Of a DNA stretch of 64,000 nucleotides, positions 52,369 to 61,938 are shown piece after piece. Both the position numbers and the translations under genes were made by a program. Below the pieces are notes generated by a model, which saw only the letters and a program-made list of their open reading frames with translations, was not told where the DNA came from and did not search any database. Within the stretch, counting starts at the first letter, position 1. The number at the start of each line of letters is the position of its first letter. The stretch comes from Planococcus sp. CPCC 101016 (GTDB lineage Bacteria; Bacillota; Bacilli; Bacillales_A; Planococcaceae), in NCBI RefSeq assembly GCF_007859295.1, contig NZ_VOHB01000002.1, forward strand, positions 1,923,624-1,987,623, read 5' to 3'.

Positions 52369-53460
52369 ATGAAGACCCTCATACTTGTGGGAGGTGGACA
52401 TGCACATTTGCATTGCTTAGAACAACTGAAGGAGAAACAACCGAAAAACTTTCGGATTGTTTTAATCTCCCCCTCGTCTTATCAATATTATTCCGGTATG
52501 TTTTCTGGTTACACAGAAGGCTTCTATAACCTTGAAGAGATTCGAATTAACTTAAAAAAACTTTGCGAAAAAATCGGTGTAAAATTTATCGAGGATGAAA
52601 TCATTTCCGTCCATGCAGACATGAGAAAACTGACAGGCAAAAACGGAACGGAATACCACTACGACCTGGTTTCGTTTGATATTGGTTCCCGTGCAGATTT
52701 GCCCACTTCAATAAAAGACAGAGCATCGTCCATCAAACCGAATTACCGTTTTGCCGAACAGCTGCAGCGGATACGGAGTTCGACTCATCCGGTTGTCGTT
52801 GGAGGCGGCGCTTCAGGTGTGGAACTGGCTTTTTCCATTCTGGCTTGGAGAAAGCAGCAAAATCTTCCTGAAAATGTGTTATTGTTCAGCTCGACTTCTC
52901 TTTTGTCTGGCCAAGGGGATGCAGCTTCGAAAAAAATTGAAGCCATTGCTTCTCGAAAGGCTTTGTCTTTTTACACAGGTGTTTCCGTCAGAACAATTGC
53001 CGGATCTCGTCTTTTGCTCAGTACTGGACAATTCTATCCACAATCCGATGTTTTGTGGCTGACTGGACCGAAAAGCTCGGACTTGTTCCGCCATTCGGGA
53101 CTACCGACAGATGACTCGGGATACCTGCTGGTCAATGATGCATTGCAGAGCGTCAAGCACCCTGAAATATTTGGTGCGGGCGACTGCATAAACATTGACC
53201 GCTATCCGTCACTTCCAAAGAACGGCGTATATGCCGTGCGGCAAGGTCCGATTCTGTGGACAAATCTAAACAAATGCCTATCGGAAGACAAACTGAACGT
53301 GTTCAACCCGCAAAAACGCTATGTCTCTATTCTGTCCACCGGCGGAGGTGAAGCATTTCTATCCTATGGAACATGCGTCATTCACGGTAAGATTCCATGG
53401 AAGCTAAAACGGCGCATCGACCGAAAATTCATGAAACGCTATCAAGCTATCTATCAATAG
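52369..53460 (+). CDS. FAD/NAD(P)-dependent oxidoreductase of the SelD-partner type
   Basis: 363 residues of the pyridine nucleotide-disulfide oxidoreductase group whose closest relatives form the N-terminal half of some SelD fusion proteins. Marks: LILVGGGHAHLHCLEQL at the start, LISPSSYQYYSGMFSGYTEG, FDIGSRADLP, VVVGGGASGVELAFSIL at about 145, and the late GAGDCINIDRYPSLPKNGVY. FAD and NAD(P)H binding are clear; the reaction is unknown. No selD domain or separate selD is in the window. ATG follows GAGGAGAATG. Second gene of the two-gene operon. Confidence 0.83.
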   Translation: MKTLILVGGGHAHLHCLEQLKEKQPKNFRIVLISPSSYQYYSGMFSGYTEGFYNLEEIRINLKKLCEKIGVKFIEDEIISVHADMRKLTGKNGTEYHYDLVSFDIGSRADLPTSIKDRASSIKPNYRFAEQLQRIRSSTHPVVVGGGASGVELAFSILAWRKQQNLPENVLLFSSTSLLSGQGDAASKKIEAIASRKALSFYTGVSVRTIAGSRLLLSTGQFYPQSDVLWLTGPKSSDLFRHSGLPTDDSGYLLVNDALQSVKHPEIFGAGDCINIDRYPSLPKNGVYAVRQGPILWTNLNKCLSEDKLNVFNPQKRYVSILSTGGGEAFLSYGTCVIHGKIPWKLKRRIDRKFMKRYQAIYQ

Positions 53461-53536
53461 ACAAAAGTTGCTGAGTGGCGGCTTTTTTCATAAGGTATAC
53501 CCCAGCTACAACATCACTTATAAGAAAAGACAGCAT

Positions 53537-53570
53537 AAAAAGCCAACTGGTTTAAAGCCAATTGGCTTTT
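53537..53570. terminator. Bidirectional terminator
   Basis: AAAAGCCAACTGG with CCAATTGGCTTTT (one mismatch), between the convergent FAD oxidoreductase and DUF5996 genes. Confidence 0.75.
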
Positions 53571-53632
53571 ATTCGTTGATTGATAAGATAACAAAGCAAT
53601 TAGCTCTAAATCAGCTAAATTCAGAATTGGCA

Positions 53633-54550
53633 TTAGAAGAAACGATTCTGTTTTTTCATCTTCAACGGAATAAAATAATGGTTTTCGTCTTCCCATCCAA
53701 GCTCCTGCATCAGAATTTGAAAAGTGGAATGAAAAAATTCCTGAATGGTCCCAGATGGATCTGGTGAAGTGACGATACTCTCCAAGTCCAGAAAATATTC
53801 GCTTACAGCTTTATCAAAATACGCTTGAGAGGGTTTTAAGGACTTGTTATCTAACTCTTTAAAAATAAAAGGATAAGGTAAAACAAAAAATGTTGGTACG
53901 TCTACTTTTTCATCACCCAACCAGAATCCATATTCAATCATCTGCTCGTCAAAAGCCGCTTTTTCAATGACTTTATCTTCTGGAAATGGTTCCATTTTGT
54001 CCTTGATAATCAGTAAAGACACATCAAAAGTGCCCCAAAACAGCACCGGCTTCATTTTTCTGCATCGCAGCGGCCCCACAAACTTCATCTGCTCACGCAG
54101 CGCAAATTGAAAAAGCAGAAGTCCTCTCATTGCATCCTCGTGGTGAAAGCTTAAAGTCGTTGTATCTTCATTGAGATTTCTCTTGTAAGTCATTTCCTGT
54201 GGTTTAGGATTGATGGTTAGCTCAATACCATGTGAGATTAAAGCTCCAATGATTTCTTCGTAGTATATTTTGATTGATTTGGATGGTTTTAGTCTAAAAG
54301 ATTGCACATCTCCATCGACATTCACTTGAATTTGACTGTTCCGTATATCCAAATCGATTTGAAAAACCGCATTTTTCACAAACAATGTGCCAGTCGTAAA
54401 ACCATTAGCTGTTACAGTCAATCCGACATGCGCCCACTGTGGTTCCTGTTGAGCTGCTTCTAATTTGATCTTGCCCAATATCTGTGAAATCAAATGCAAA
54501 GTGAATTTGGTGTCTGCCCACTCCGAATGACGTATAACATCCAGCTCCAT
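53633..54550 (-). CDS. DUF5996 family protein
   Basis: 305 residues, soluble. Typical stretches: WADTKFTLHLISQILGKIKL near the start, PQWAHVGLTVTANGFTTG, DVQSFRLKPSKSIKIYYEEI, RCRKMKPVLFWGTFDVSLLI, and the long C-terminal EYGFWLGDEKVDVPTFFVLP. DUF5996 proteins have no known reaction. ATG follows GGGGGCG. Confidence 0.8.
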   Translation of the reverse strand: MELDVIRHSEWADTKFTLHLISQILGKIKLEAAQQEPQWAHVGLTVTANGFTTGTLFVKNAVFQIDLDIRNSQIQVNVDGDVQSFRLKPSKSIKIYYEEIIGALISHGIELTINPKPQEMTYKRNLNEDTTTLSFHHEDAMRGLLLFQFALREQMKFVGPLRCRKMKPVLFWGTFDVSLLIIKDKMEPFPEDKVIEKAAFDEQMIEYGFWLGDEKVDVPTFFVLPYPFIFKELDNKSLKPSQAYFDKAVSEYFLDLESIVTSPDPSGTIQEFFHSTFQILMQELGWEDENHYFIPLKMKKQNRFF

Positions 54551-54776
54551 TACGTTCGCCCCCTAAAAGTAAGTAAGCTTCCTTTTGATAATTGCAGTCT
54601 TATTCTCCTTTCATCTACAAGGCTTACTATTAGACATCTATAGAAATTCTCCTGCAAGTGATTTCAGCAATCATCACATTTACAGAAACTTCAAAGAAAT
54701 TGAAACAAATTTTTAAAGTTTAAAGAACCTTTGCGAGTTAAGACAGAAAGCATTTACACTTAAATACATCTGATGT

Positions 54777-54809
54777 GTTAATCTCCTATGGATTATGGGT
54801 ATAGGGTAT
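54777..54809 (+). promoter_or_regulatory. SigB-like promoter of the DUF948 gene
   Basis: GTTAAT (54777-54782), 14-nt spacer, GGGTAT (54797-54802), close to the SigB consensus GTTTAA-N14-GGGTAT. A second GGGTAT follows at 54804-54809. Confidence 0.55.
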
Positions 54810-54843
54810 CAAAGACATCATACAAATTAGAGGAGGAAACAGC

Positions 54844-55320
54844 ATGGATTCATCTATATGGCTGTACATAGCACTTGCAATCTTCGTCTTGGGGCTTATC
54901 ATTGCAATCATTGGCGTAGTGGTGATGATCAAAGGAATTAAAGAACCATTGAAGGAAATAAAAGGTTCGGCGAACAATCTAAAAGAACGCGTCGATAAAC
55001 TGAATTTAGAAGCGACGACGCTTTCACATCAAGCGAACGAACTAAAAGAAGACGTACAGATGAAATCTGAAAAAGTCACCGTATTCGTCGATGCTGCTAA
55101 AGGGACGATGAACTCAGTCATTGACTTAAATGCGACAGTTCGCTCGATAACCGGTGATATCTCGACAAGAGTGGATCGGGACAAACGCAATATTGCACAA
55201 GTCAATCAGTACAGTAATACAGCAATGGGTGTGGTTAATTTCGTGAAAGACCGGAAGTCACCAAAAAGCAGCAACCACACTTATGCTCCAACTCCTATTC
55301 CTGACGTGAAAGAATATTAA
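54844..55320 (+). CDS. DUF948 (YtxG-like) general stress protein
   Basis: 158 residues. One N-terminal membrane helix (about 8-29, IALAIFVLGLIIAIIGVVVMIK), then a long coiled coil (about 35-125, with LKEIKGSANNLKERVDKLNL) and a polar tail. DUF948 proteins such as B. subtilis YtxG are general-stress proteins. The upstream GTTAAT-N14-GGGTAT supports SigB control. ATG follows AGGAGG. Followed by a strong terminator. Confidence 0.85.
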   Translation: MDSSIWLYIALAIFVLGLIIAIIGVVVMIKGIKEPLKEIKGSANNLKERVDKLNLEATTLSHQANELKEDVQMKSEKVTVFVDAAKGTMNSVIDLNATVRSITGDISTRVDRDKRNIAQVNQYSNTAMGVVNFVKDRKSPKSSNHTYAPTPIPDVKEY

Positions 55321-55336
55321 GGAACCCACTTAAAAC

Positions 55337-55379
55337 AAAGCACGCCAGTATCAGTTTTATCTGATACTGGCGTGCTTTT
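55337..55379. terminator. Bidirectional terminator
   Basis: 18-bp perfect stem, arms AAAGCACGCCAGTATCAG and its complement, 6-nt loop. Confidence 0.92.
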
Positions 55380-55423
55380 ATATTTGTTGCTGTTTAATTC
55401 CACGCATTCATTGTAATCACAAT

Positions 55424-55942
55424 TTAAGCATTGTAGTAGAAAAAGGTATGAAACAACACAGCGGAAAGCGAAGCTGCTGCTTTGTCTATCGCTTGCACAT
55501 GTATCACATCGAGTTTCGAATTGATGATTCGATTAGACATGGATACGGCCCCAATTTCTTTGCCGTTGCATTTGAGATGACCTGTTCCTGCAAAGTCTTT
55601 ATCAAAATAGTAATCTTGCTCATTGAGCCGGAAAGAATAGGCTGTTTCCATTAATTGAACTCTGCTTTTTACAATTTTTACTGATTCTGAAGAGACATGG
55701 TCAACCAGTAAATAGCGGAAACCTGGAAACCGGCAATCGATAACATAGACAGCCTTTCCATCCGGCTCTGCAATGCTGTATGTATAGGGTAATCCAGAAC
55801 GCAAGATGGCATTCAAAATTTGCGCTAAAATCTTATGGCTTTGACGATTCAAAAAAAATATCGTTTCTCCGTACTCATCTTTTATCAACATTTGTTTCGG
55901 CCGGTATAAGGTTTTGAAGACTTGATAAGTAAATTTCTGCAT
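55424..55942 (-). CDS. Tubby C-terminal-like (LURP-one/YxjI-type) domain protein
   Basis: 172 residues. The succession KDEYGETIFFLNRQSHKI, TYSIAEPDGKAVYVIDCRF, FDKDFAGTGHLKCNGKEIG and AVSMSNRIINSKLDVIHVQ is compatible with a tubby-like beta barrel around a central helix. Such proteins are lipid-binding or scramblase-like in other organisms; the function here is unknown. I am only moderately sure of the fold. Confidence 0.55.
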   Translation of the reverse strand: MQKFTYQVFKTLYRPKQMLIKDEYGETIFFLNRQSHKILAQILNAILRSGLPYTYSIAEPDGKAVYVIDCRFPGFRYLLVDHVSSESVKIVKSRVQLMETAYSFRLNEQDYYFDKDFAGTGHLKCNGKEIGAVSMSNRIINSKLDVIHVQAIDKAAASLSAVLFHTFFYYNA

Positions 55943-56339
55943 CCTCCTCTTCCTTTCACTTGTTCTATTATAAGTAACAGAAAATGTTCACTTCGCTATC
56001 AAATTTCATGTCTTTGTTTATTACCTTACTACAGAAATCAGCTAAATGTTAAAAACCTCCTTCTTTTTATATGCTGTCTTGCTCTATTCAGAGAGAAGGC
56101 ATTAAAAAACATTTTACATCAAATCTTCCGAACTCTTTATTGGTAACTCCCATTAAATTGAAATAGTCTAAATTTTTTATTTATATTTCACATGACACTA
56201 TCATGTTTAAGGCTAATCCATTAAACTGATAGTACTTGGAAAATTATAACTTTTTTAAAAGAGTAGAAATGATATATTTCTCATTTATGGCATAAATTTT
56301 ATAGGAAAAACACAAGCTTTTATTGAGAGGAGATCCAGA
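55943..56339. other. Intergenic, promoter region of the multi-PAS GGDEF gene
   Basis: AT-rich; no gene. The ribosome binding site AGGAG of the next gene is at 56330. Confidence 0.4.
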
Positions 56340-58763
56340 ATGATGAAACCTATTTCAGAAATAATTGGACAAGATATATTATCTTCTACCGCTCTGTTTG
56401 ACTCCATTAAAGATTCGGTTTTTTTAATGGAGCAAGAACATGATTCCTATCGGTACCTTTACGCAAATGCATCCGCTCTATCTATACTGCCGACTCATGA
56501 AGTTATTGGAAGTCGAATCGATGAAATTTTGCCTCAGGAACAAAGCCGCAAGTTAAACCATTATTATCAAAAAGTGCAATCTACACGAAAACCATTAGAG
56601 TTTATAGAAAAAATTTCAACTGACAATAGAGAATTCATCGGAGAAACAATACTTAATCCCATACTGACTGAAGATCATCAATGTTTATACATATTAGCCA
56701 TCGTAAGAGATGTCACTGCAAGAGAACAGAAGAAAAAAGAACTTCAAAATACCAAACAAGAAGTGGAAATACAACGAGAACGTTTGAATTCATTGGTCGA
56801 AAACAATGGAAATGCGGTTTTTGAATTTGACCAGCAAATGAACTTTATTAGCATCAATAAGAAAGTCACTGAAGTAACGGGTTTTAGCAAAGATGAACTG
56901 CTTGGCCAATCCATTGTCTCTCTGGTGGCAGATATCTATCTTGAAGAAACCCTCTCCTGTTTCAAAGAGGCATTGAATGGAAATGCAAATGAGTTCCATA
57001 CAGCTATTTATACAAAAAATAACAAACTGTCCTACTTTCAAGTCAACACAATTCCAATTATTGTCGAAGAGCGGTTAATCGGAATTTATGCCATCGCCAA
57101 AGAAATTACTGAACAAAAAGAAATCAGTCGCCTTTTGAAAGAAAGCCAACAACGCTATAAATCGCTTTTTGATAACCATCCACATGGCATTTTCTCTTTT
57201 GATCGAAACGGGAATTTGGAGAGCGGAAACACCGGTGCAGAAAACATCACCGGCTATTCCATGGAAGAATTACTGGTAAAATCGTTCATGGCTATGGTCG
57301 CTGAACAAGACATTGAAAAAATGAAATATTACTTTTACAAAGCCATCAAAGAAAAACAACCGCAACGCTATGAATTTTCTATTTACCATAAAGCTGGACA
57401 GTTAATTGATTTAGAGGCGATGAACATTCCTATTATCGTCAATGAACATTTGGTAGGGATTCATGGGATTGTAACGGATGTTACTGAGAAAAAACGCGCC
57501 CAAAAAGAATTGACTGAGACCAAAGAAAATCTTGAAATTTTTTGGGAAAATTCCACAGACCCCATCTTCTATATTGATACAAATGGCGATATCCTAAAAG
57601 TGAATCCGGCTTTTGAAGCAACATTTGGATTCACGGAAGCTGAAATGATTGAAGGAAAAGGCACGATCATCCCACAACATATGAGAACAGATCAGCTTAA
57701 AATTGTAGAACAGATTGTAAATGGCGAAACTGTTAATTCCCATGACACGATTCGTATAACCAAATCAGGAAAACACTTGAATATCATTTCCTCTTACTCC
57801 CCGGTACGGAATGTAAACAAAGAAGTCACTGGGGCTACTATCATTTATAAAAATGTGACGAATCTTAAAGAGGCTGAAAGAGAATTGATGAAAAGTCAGG
57901 AAAAGTACAAGCTGATTACTGAGAGTACGTTTGATATCATTACCTTGATCAATCTTTCAGGACAGATTGAGTATGTCTCTCCTGCTAATGAGAAAATACT
58001 GGGATATTCTGATCAAGCCTATATCGGCAGTCCCTTTACAACAAACGCACATCCGGAAGATGCCTTTAAATTGATCGAGGGAGTCACTTCCCTTATTGAC
58101 GGCGGCAGGCATTCCACAATTGAGGTTCGTTTTTTGCATAGGGATGGCCATTATATCTGGATGGAAGTCTCTCCTACTCCTGTGATGGCGAATGGAAAAC
58201 TAAAACAATTCTTCATGATTGCCAGAGATATCACAGAGAGAAAAAGGCTTCAGGACAAAATTGCGAAAATGGCTTTTTATGATTATTTATCAGGCATACC
58301 AAATCGACGAACATTTGATGATCGGCTGCAAAAAGCAATTCAACAAGCAGAGCGATCTGATAAAAAAGTAGCAGTTCTCATGCTTGACGGCCGTAAATTC
58401 AAACAGATTAATGACCAATTCGGCCATGATGCTGGGGATGCCGTCATTAAAGAAATGGCCACTCGACTTCAAGCTTCCATCCGTCCGCATGATACGGCAG
58501 CCAGATTAGGCGGAGATGAAATGGGCGTTGTTTTGCCCGACATCACTTCGGTGGAGTTTGCGGAAGAAACAGCAAAACGAGTTTTGACCTCGTTTCAGCA
58601 GCCATTCAATTTCAATGGTTCTGATATTAAAATGGGCGCAGGCATTGGCATTTCGATTTATCCCGATCACGCTACAGATGAAAAGTATTTGATAAAGTAC
58701 GCGGATTTGGCGCTTTACGAAGCCAAAAAATCAGATCATGATGAATTTAAAGTTTACAGCTAG
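56340..58763 (+). CDS. Multi-PAS diguanylate cyclase-like protein
   Basis: 807 residues, no membrane helix. Five PAS domains (about 15-130, 148-265, 272-390, 395-510 and 520-635, the last with IWMEVSPTPVM and a PAC end DITERK) lead to a GGDEF domain (about 640-800). The signature reads GGDEM instead of GGDEF. The RxxD inhibitory site RPHD is present just upstream, and FDDRLQ/GHDAGDAVIKEMA match the family. Probably a cytoplasmic sensor making c-di-GMP, with the changed last residue of the motif leaving activity uncertain. ATG follows AGGAG. Own terminator. Confidence 0.87.
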   Translation: MMKPISEIIGQDILSSTALFDSIKDSVFLMEQEHDSYRYLYANASALSILPTHEVIGSRIDEILPQEQSRKLNHYYQKVQSTRKPLEFIEKISTDNREFIGETILNPILTEDHQCLYILAIVRDVTAREQKKKELQNTKQEVEIQRERLNSLVENNGNAVFEFDQQMNFISINKKVTEVTGFSKDELLGQSIVSLVADIYLEETLSCFKEALNGNANEFHTAIYTKNNKLSYFQVNTIPIIVEERLIGIYAIAKEITEQKEISRLLKESQQRYKSLFDNHPHGIFSFDRNGNLESGNTGAENITGYSMEELLVKSFMAMVAEQDIEKMKYYFYKAIKEKQPQRYEFSIYHKAGQLIDLEAMNIPIIVNEHLVGIHGIVTDVTEKKRAQKELTETKENLEIFWENSTDPIFYIDTNGDILKVNPAFEATFGFTEAEMIEGKGTIIPQHMRTDQLKIVEQIVNGETVNSHDTIRITKSGKHLNIISSYSPVRNVNKEVTGATIIYKNVTNLKEAERELMKSQEKYKLITESTFDIITLINLSGQIEYVSPANEKILGYSDQAYIGSPFTTNAHPEDAFKLIEGVTSLIDGGRHSTIEVRFLHRDGHYIWMEVSPTPVMANGKLKQFFMIARDITERKRLQDKIAKMAFYDYLSGIPNRRTFDDRLQKAIQQAERSDKKVAVLMLDGRKFKQINDQFGHDAGDAVIKEMATRLQASIRPHDTAARLGGDEMGVVLPDITSVEFAEETAKRVLTSFQQPFNFNGSDIKMGAGIGISIYPDHATDEKYLIKYADLALYEAKKSDHDEFKVYS

Positions 58764-58769
58764 AAATAC

Positions 58770-58810
58770 AAAAGCCTGAGAAAACCTTTAAAAGAGGTTC
58801 TCAGGCTTTT
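58770..58810 (+). terminator. Terminator of the multi-PAS gene
   Basis: AAAAGCCTGAG..AACCT pairs with AGGTT..CTCAGGCTTTT. Confidence 0.88.
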
Positions 58811-58991
58811 ATTCGTACTGCGATTTCATGGATAAAACAGTTTGGATTTTGTCCATTTGACTAGAGCGTAGAATTTTTTGAGAAATTTTCCAATTTCAAG
58901 CGCTTACACTTGTTATACAGGTTTTACTCTTTGTTCAAGTGGTAGATAAAGAAAGTAATCATCTATCACTACGAACTGAGGAGAGATTTCA

Positions 58992-59885
58992 ATGACAAAT
59001 ATTCCAAACCCAAGAACTCAATACACTACAGAGGATTTCCCTAAACAATACCAAGAACCGCCTGCACTTCAAAATAAAATGAGTCCTCTACCCGACTGTG
59101 GTGAAACAAGCTACACGGGATCTGGCCGATTAAAAGGACGCAAAGCTTTAGTGACCGGCGGCGATTCTGGAATCGGACGGGCGGCAGCTATTGCTTATGC
59201 TAGAGAAGGCGCAGATGTTGCCATAAATTACTTGCCAGTGGAACAGCCTGATGCAGAAGAAGTCAAAAAACTCATCGAAGCTGAAGGAAGAAAAGCCATC
59301 TTGATTCCAGGAGATTTGAGCGATGAATCTTTCTGTAAGGAACTTGTCGAAAAGGCGAACTCGGAACTGGGCGGACTGGATCTTCTTGCATTAGTAGCCG
59401 GTAAACAACAGGCTGTTGAAAGCATCATGGATTTGTCTACTGAACAACTCGAAAAGACATTCCAAGTTAACGTGTATTCACTTTACTGGACCGTAAAAGC
59501 AGCATTGCCGCATCTATCTGAAGGGGCAACCATCATTACAACGACTTCAGTTGAAGGCTTTGACCCTAATCCGATCCTGCTCGACTATGCAGCTACAAAA
59601 TTTGCGATTATTGGGTTCACAAAAGCTTTATCAAAACAATTAGCGGAAAAAGGAATCCGTGTAAACTCAGTTGCTCCAGGCCCAATATGGACTGCTTTAC
59701 AAATCTCCGGCGGCCAACCGCAGGAAAACATCCCGGAATTCGGAAAAGGCACCCCGGAAACTCCGCTTGGGCGTGCAGGGCAGCCGGTGGAATTGGCATC
59801 TACTTATGTTTTCCTGGCTTCAACCGATTCCAGCTATGTGACCGGCCAAATTTACGGAATTACTGGCGGCATGCCGACTGCATAA
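58992..59885 (+). CDS. SDR-family oxidoreductase, general stress protein 39-like
   Basis: 297-residue short-chain dehydrogenase with the N-terminal extension (about 40 residues) typical of the YdaD/YhdF (GspA39) group. NAD(P) motif [27 protein letters not shown] (the catalytic-site asparagine), serine in [24 protein letters not shown] (YxxxK), and GPIWT. Bacillus relatives are SigB-dependent. A weak GTTTTA-N14-GGTAGA upstream is only a poor SigB match. The substrate is unknown. Followed by a terminator. Confidence 0.87.
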   Translation: MTNIPNPRTQYTTEDFPKQYQEPPALQNKMSPLPDCGETSYTGSGRLKGRKALVTGGDSGIGRAAAIAYAREGADVAINYLPVEQPDAEEVKKLIEAEGRKAILIPGDLSDESFCKELVEKANSELGGLDLLALVAGKQQAVESIMDLSTEQLEKTFQVNVYSLYWTVKAALPHLSEGATIITTTSVEGFDPNPILLDYAATKFAIIGFTKALSKQLAEKGIRVNSVAPGPIWTALQISGGQPQENIPEFGKGTPETPLGRAGQPVELASTYVFLASTDSSYVTGQIYGITGGMPTA

Positions 59886-59904
59886 ATAATAATTCAACTG
59901 TGTA

Positions 59905-59951
59905 TAAAAAAAGCTTACTCCACTATTATAATTCGGTGGGTAAGCTTTTTT
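59905..59951 (+). terminator. Terminator of the SDR gene
   Basis: AAAAAAGCTTACTCCAC pairs with GTGGGTAAGCTTTTTT. Confidence 0.88.
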
Positions 59952-60091
59952 GCTATGAAGTGTGAAGTTGGAAGTACTAATCTTTTTACTCGGAACAGCT
60001 GTTTTAAATCCAGTGAAATTTTGGAACGCTTTACTTTTATTTCGATTATCAACCTTTATAAATAGGAAAAATGAGTAGCTTATGCTAAATT

Positions 60092-60111
60092 TAGAGTGAC
60101 CGTTATATCTA
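60092..60111. promoter_or_regulatory. TetR operator, upstream of the regulator
   Basis: TAGAGTGACCGTTATATCTA, a slightly imperfect copy of the palindrome before the MFS gene (TAGA-N2-GAACGTTC-N2-TCTA). Confidence 0.7.
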
Positions 60112-60130
60112 TAGTTGAAAGGAGCATCTT

Positions 60131-60652
60131 ATGAGCCACAAAAAAGAAGATTTACTGATTGCTGCAGAACGGCTGTTTTATGCCCATGGATTTCATGCCA
60201 TTGGATTAAAAGCGATCGTTCAAGAAGCCGGCGTGGCATTAATGACCTTATACAACCATTTTGATTCAAAAGAGGAACTCATTTTAGAAATATTAAATCG
60301 GAGAGAAGAAACTTACTATACTTTTTTGGAAAAGGTCTGTACCAAGGAAACGGGGTCGATAGAAAGAAAGCTCGCATTGGGTCACTTACTATGGCTGAAA
60401 CAGAATCCTTCCAATGGCTGCATGTTCCTTCGTGCGAAAGAAGAATTCGAAAATGAAGCAAGCAGCTTAATTGTTCAAAAAGCACAATCCCATAAAGAGA
60501 ACCTGCTCCACTTTTTCGAATCACAAGGGCTTTCGCGTGCTAACTCCATTCAGCTTTCCCTTTTACTTGAAGGTTCTACTTCATTAGCTGAAATTATGAA
60601 TCTCGATGAAATTGAAAATGCATTACTATCTATGGTTGCCTGTATAAAGTAA
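60131..60652 (+). CDS. TetR/AcrR repressor of the downstream MFS gene
   Basis: 173 residues. DNA-binding domain: LLIAAERLFYAHGFHAIGLK, AIVQEAGVALMTLYNHFDSK with the TLYNHF end of the recognition helix. A ligand domain follows, with cysteines in VCTKETG and SNGCMF that could sense thiol stress. The same palindrome occurs before this gene and before the MFS gene, so the repressor likely controls both. ATG at 60131 follows GAAAGGAGC. Confidence 0.86.
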   Translation: MSHKKEDLLIAAERLFYAHGFHAIGLKAIVQEAGVALMTLYNHFDSKEELILEILNRREETYYTFLEKVCTKETGSIERKLALGHLLWLKQNPSNGCMFLRAKEEFENEASSLIVQKAQSHKENLLHFFESQGLSRANSIQLSLLLEGSTSLAEIMNLDEIENALLSMVACIK

Positions 60653-60678
60653 GCTTACCGCTTACTTTATATTAAAAA

Positions 60679-60698
60679 TAGAGTGAACGTTCTATCTA
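60679..60698. promoter_or_regulatory. TetR operator before the MFS gene
   Basis: TAGAGTGAACGTTCTATCTA, a palindrome with central GAACGTTC and outer TAGA/TCTA; 14 bp before the MFS start. Confidence 0.75.
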
Positions 60699-60712
60699 AG
60701 GGGTGTTGAAAG

Positions 60713-61849
60713 ATGTGGAAAATCGTATTACCTGGTATTGCAATGATTGGCGTAACTTATGCTTTTGCTCGATACAGTTTTGGCTTATTCTTGCCTGCCA
60801 TAATTACAACTTTAAATTTATCTGAAAGCCAGGCAGGCTATATTAGTTCAGCTGCCTATGGTGCCTATACAATTGCTCTGCTGACAGCTTCTTTACTGGT
60901 ACATAAGTTTAGCGCTCGTCATGTTGTACTGTTGTCTGGCGGAACAGCGTTTATCGGAATGCTCGGTATGGCTGCTTCCCCAGGTTTTTATACTTTGCTT
61001 TTAAGTTCTTTTTTCGCCGGTTTAGGAAGCGGCTGGATTTCTCCTGCTTTCAGTCAAGTAGTAGGACAATCATTGAATGAAAATGTACGTGACAAAGCCA
61101 ATACATGGATCAATTCCGGAACCAGCTTCGGAATTTTCTTTACTGGTCCTGTAGCCCTCCTTTTTACAGGGCATTGGAGATGGAGCTATGTACTCTTTGC
61201 CCTACTTGCTTTTCTTGTATTGTGGTGGAATGCCTCTGCTATTAAAGAGGGAAAGCAAAGCTTGCATCCGCCGTGCAAGAAAGTGCCTGTTGCAGATTTT
61301 TTTGCAAAGGCGAAATTTCTAGTTTTCGCTTCGATTGGTGTTGGCTTTAGTTCTTCAATTTATTGGACGTTCTCAAGAAGCTACATCACTCAAATACATG
61401 GCTTATCGGCAAACGAAAGCATTATTTTTTGGATGGCTATGGGAGGAGCTGGAATTCTTGGTGGAATAGCCGGAACCCTGATACAGTCTATCGGTTTGTC
61501 TAAGGCCTATAGACTTGGGGTTATGGCAACAGCGGCTTCAATATTCGGGTTGACGATTTCTTTCCAGCCAGCAATCTATCTATCCGCTGTATTTTTCGGC
61601 ATATCTTTTATATTTATGACCGGTCTGTTTATCGTATGGGGCACGCGCCAGTTTTCTGAATCACCATCCCTTGGCGTCAGCATCTCTTTTTTCTCATTGG
61701 GAATTGGCCAGTCTTTTGGTTCACTGATCGCTGGCATTTTAATAGAAAGAGGTTCTTATCCCTTTGCGTTTATTTTCTTTTCAATTATGGGTTTGCTTTT
61801 TCTTTTATGCAAAATCTCCATCGTTTCAGCTTCGGCCCATCAGGAATAG
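60713..61849 (+). CDS. YbfB/YjiJ-type MFS transporter
   Basis: 378 residues, 12 helices. Helix 1 has GVTYAFARYSFGLFLPAI, then YISSAAYGAYTIALLTASLL, FFAGLGSGWISPAF, and WRWSYVLFALLAF, matching the YbfB/YjiJ subgroup. Probably an exporter of a small molecule; it is 60 bp downstream of the TetR gene and shares its operator sequence. ATG follows AAGGGGTG. Ends with its own hairpin. Confidence 0.84.
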   Translation: MWKIVLPGIAMIGVTYAFARYSFGLFLPAIITTLNLSESQAGYISSAAYGAYTIALLTASLLVHKFSARHVVLLSGGTAFIGMLGMAASPGFYTLLLSSFFAGLGSGWISPAFSQVVGQSLNENVRDKANTWINSGTSFGIFFTGPVALLFTGHWRWSYVLFALLAFLVLWWNASAIKEGKQSLHPPCKKVPVADFFAKAKFLVFASIGVGFSSSIYWTFSRSYITQIHGLSANESIIFWMAMGGAGILGGIAGTLIQSIGLSKAYRLGVMATAASIFGLTISFQPAIYLSAVFFGISFIFMTGLFIVWGTRQFSESPSLGVSISFFSLGIGQSFGSLIAGILIERGSYPFAFIFFSIMGLLFLLCKISIVSASAHQE

Positions 61850-61938
61850 AAGGAATAACCAAAACTTTCTGCACTTAATGATTTGTTCTCAAAATTCTAT
61901 GGCAATACCTTTGTAATAGAAAATCTATGGTTTTGTAA

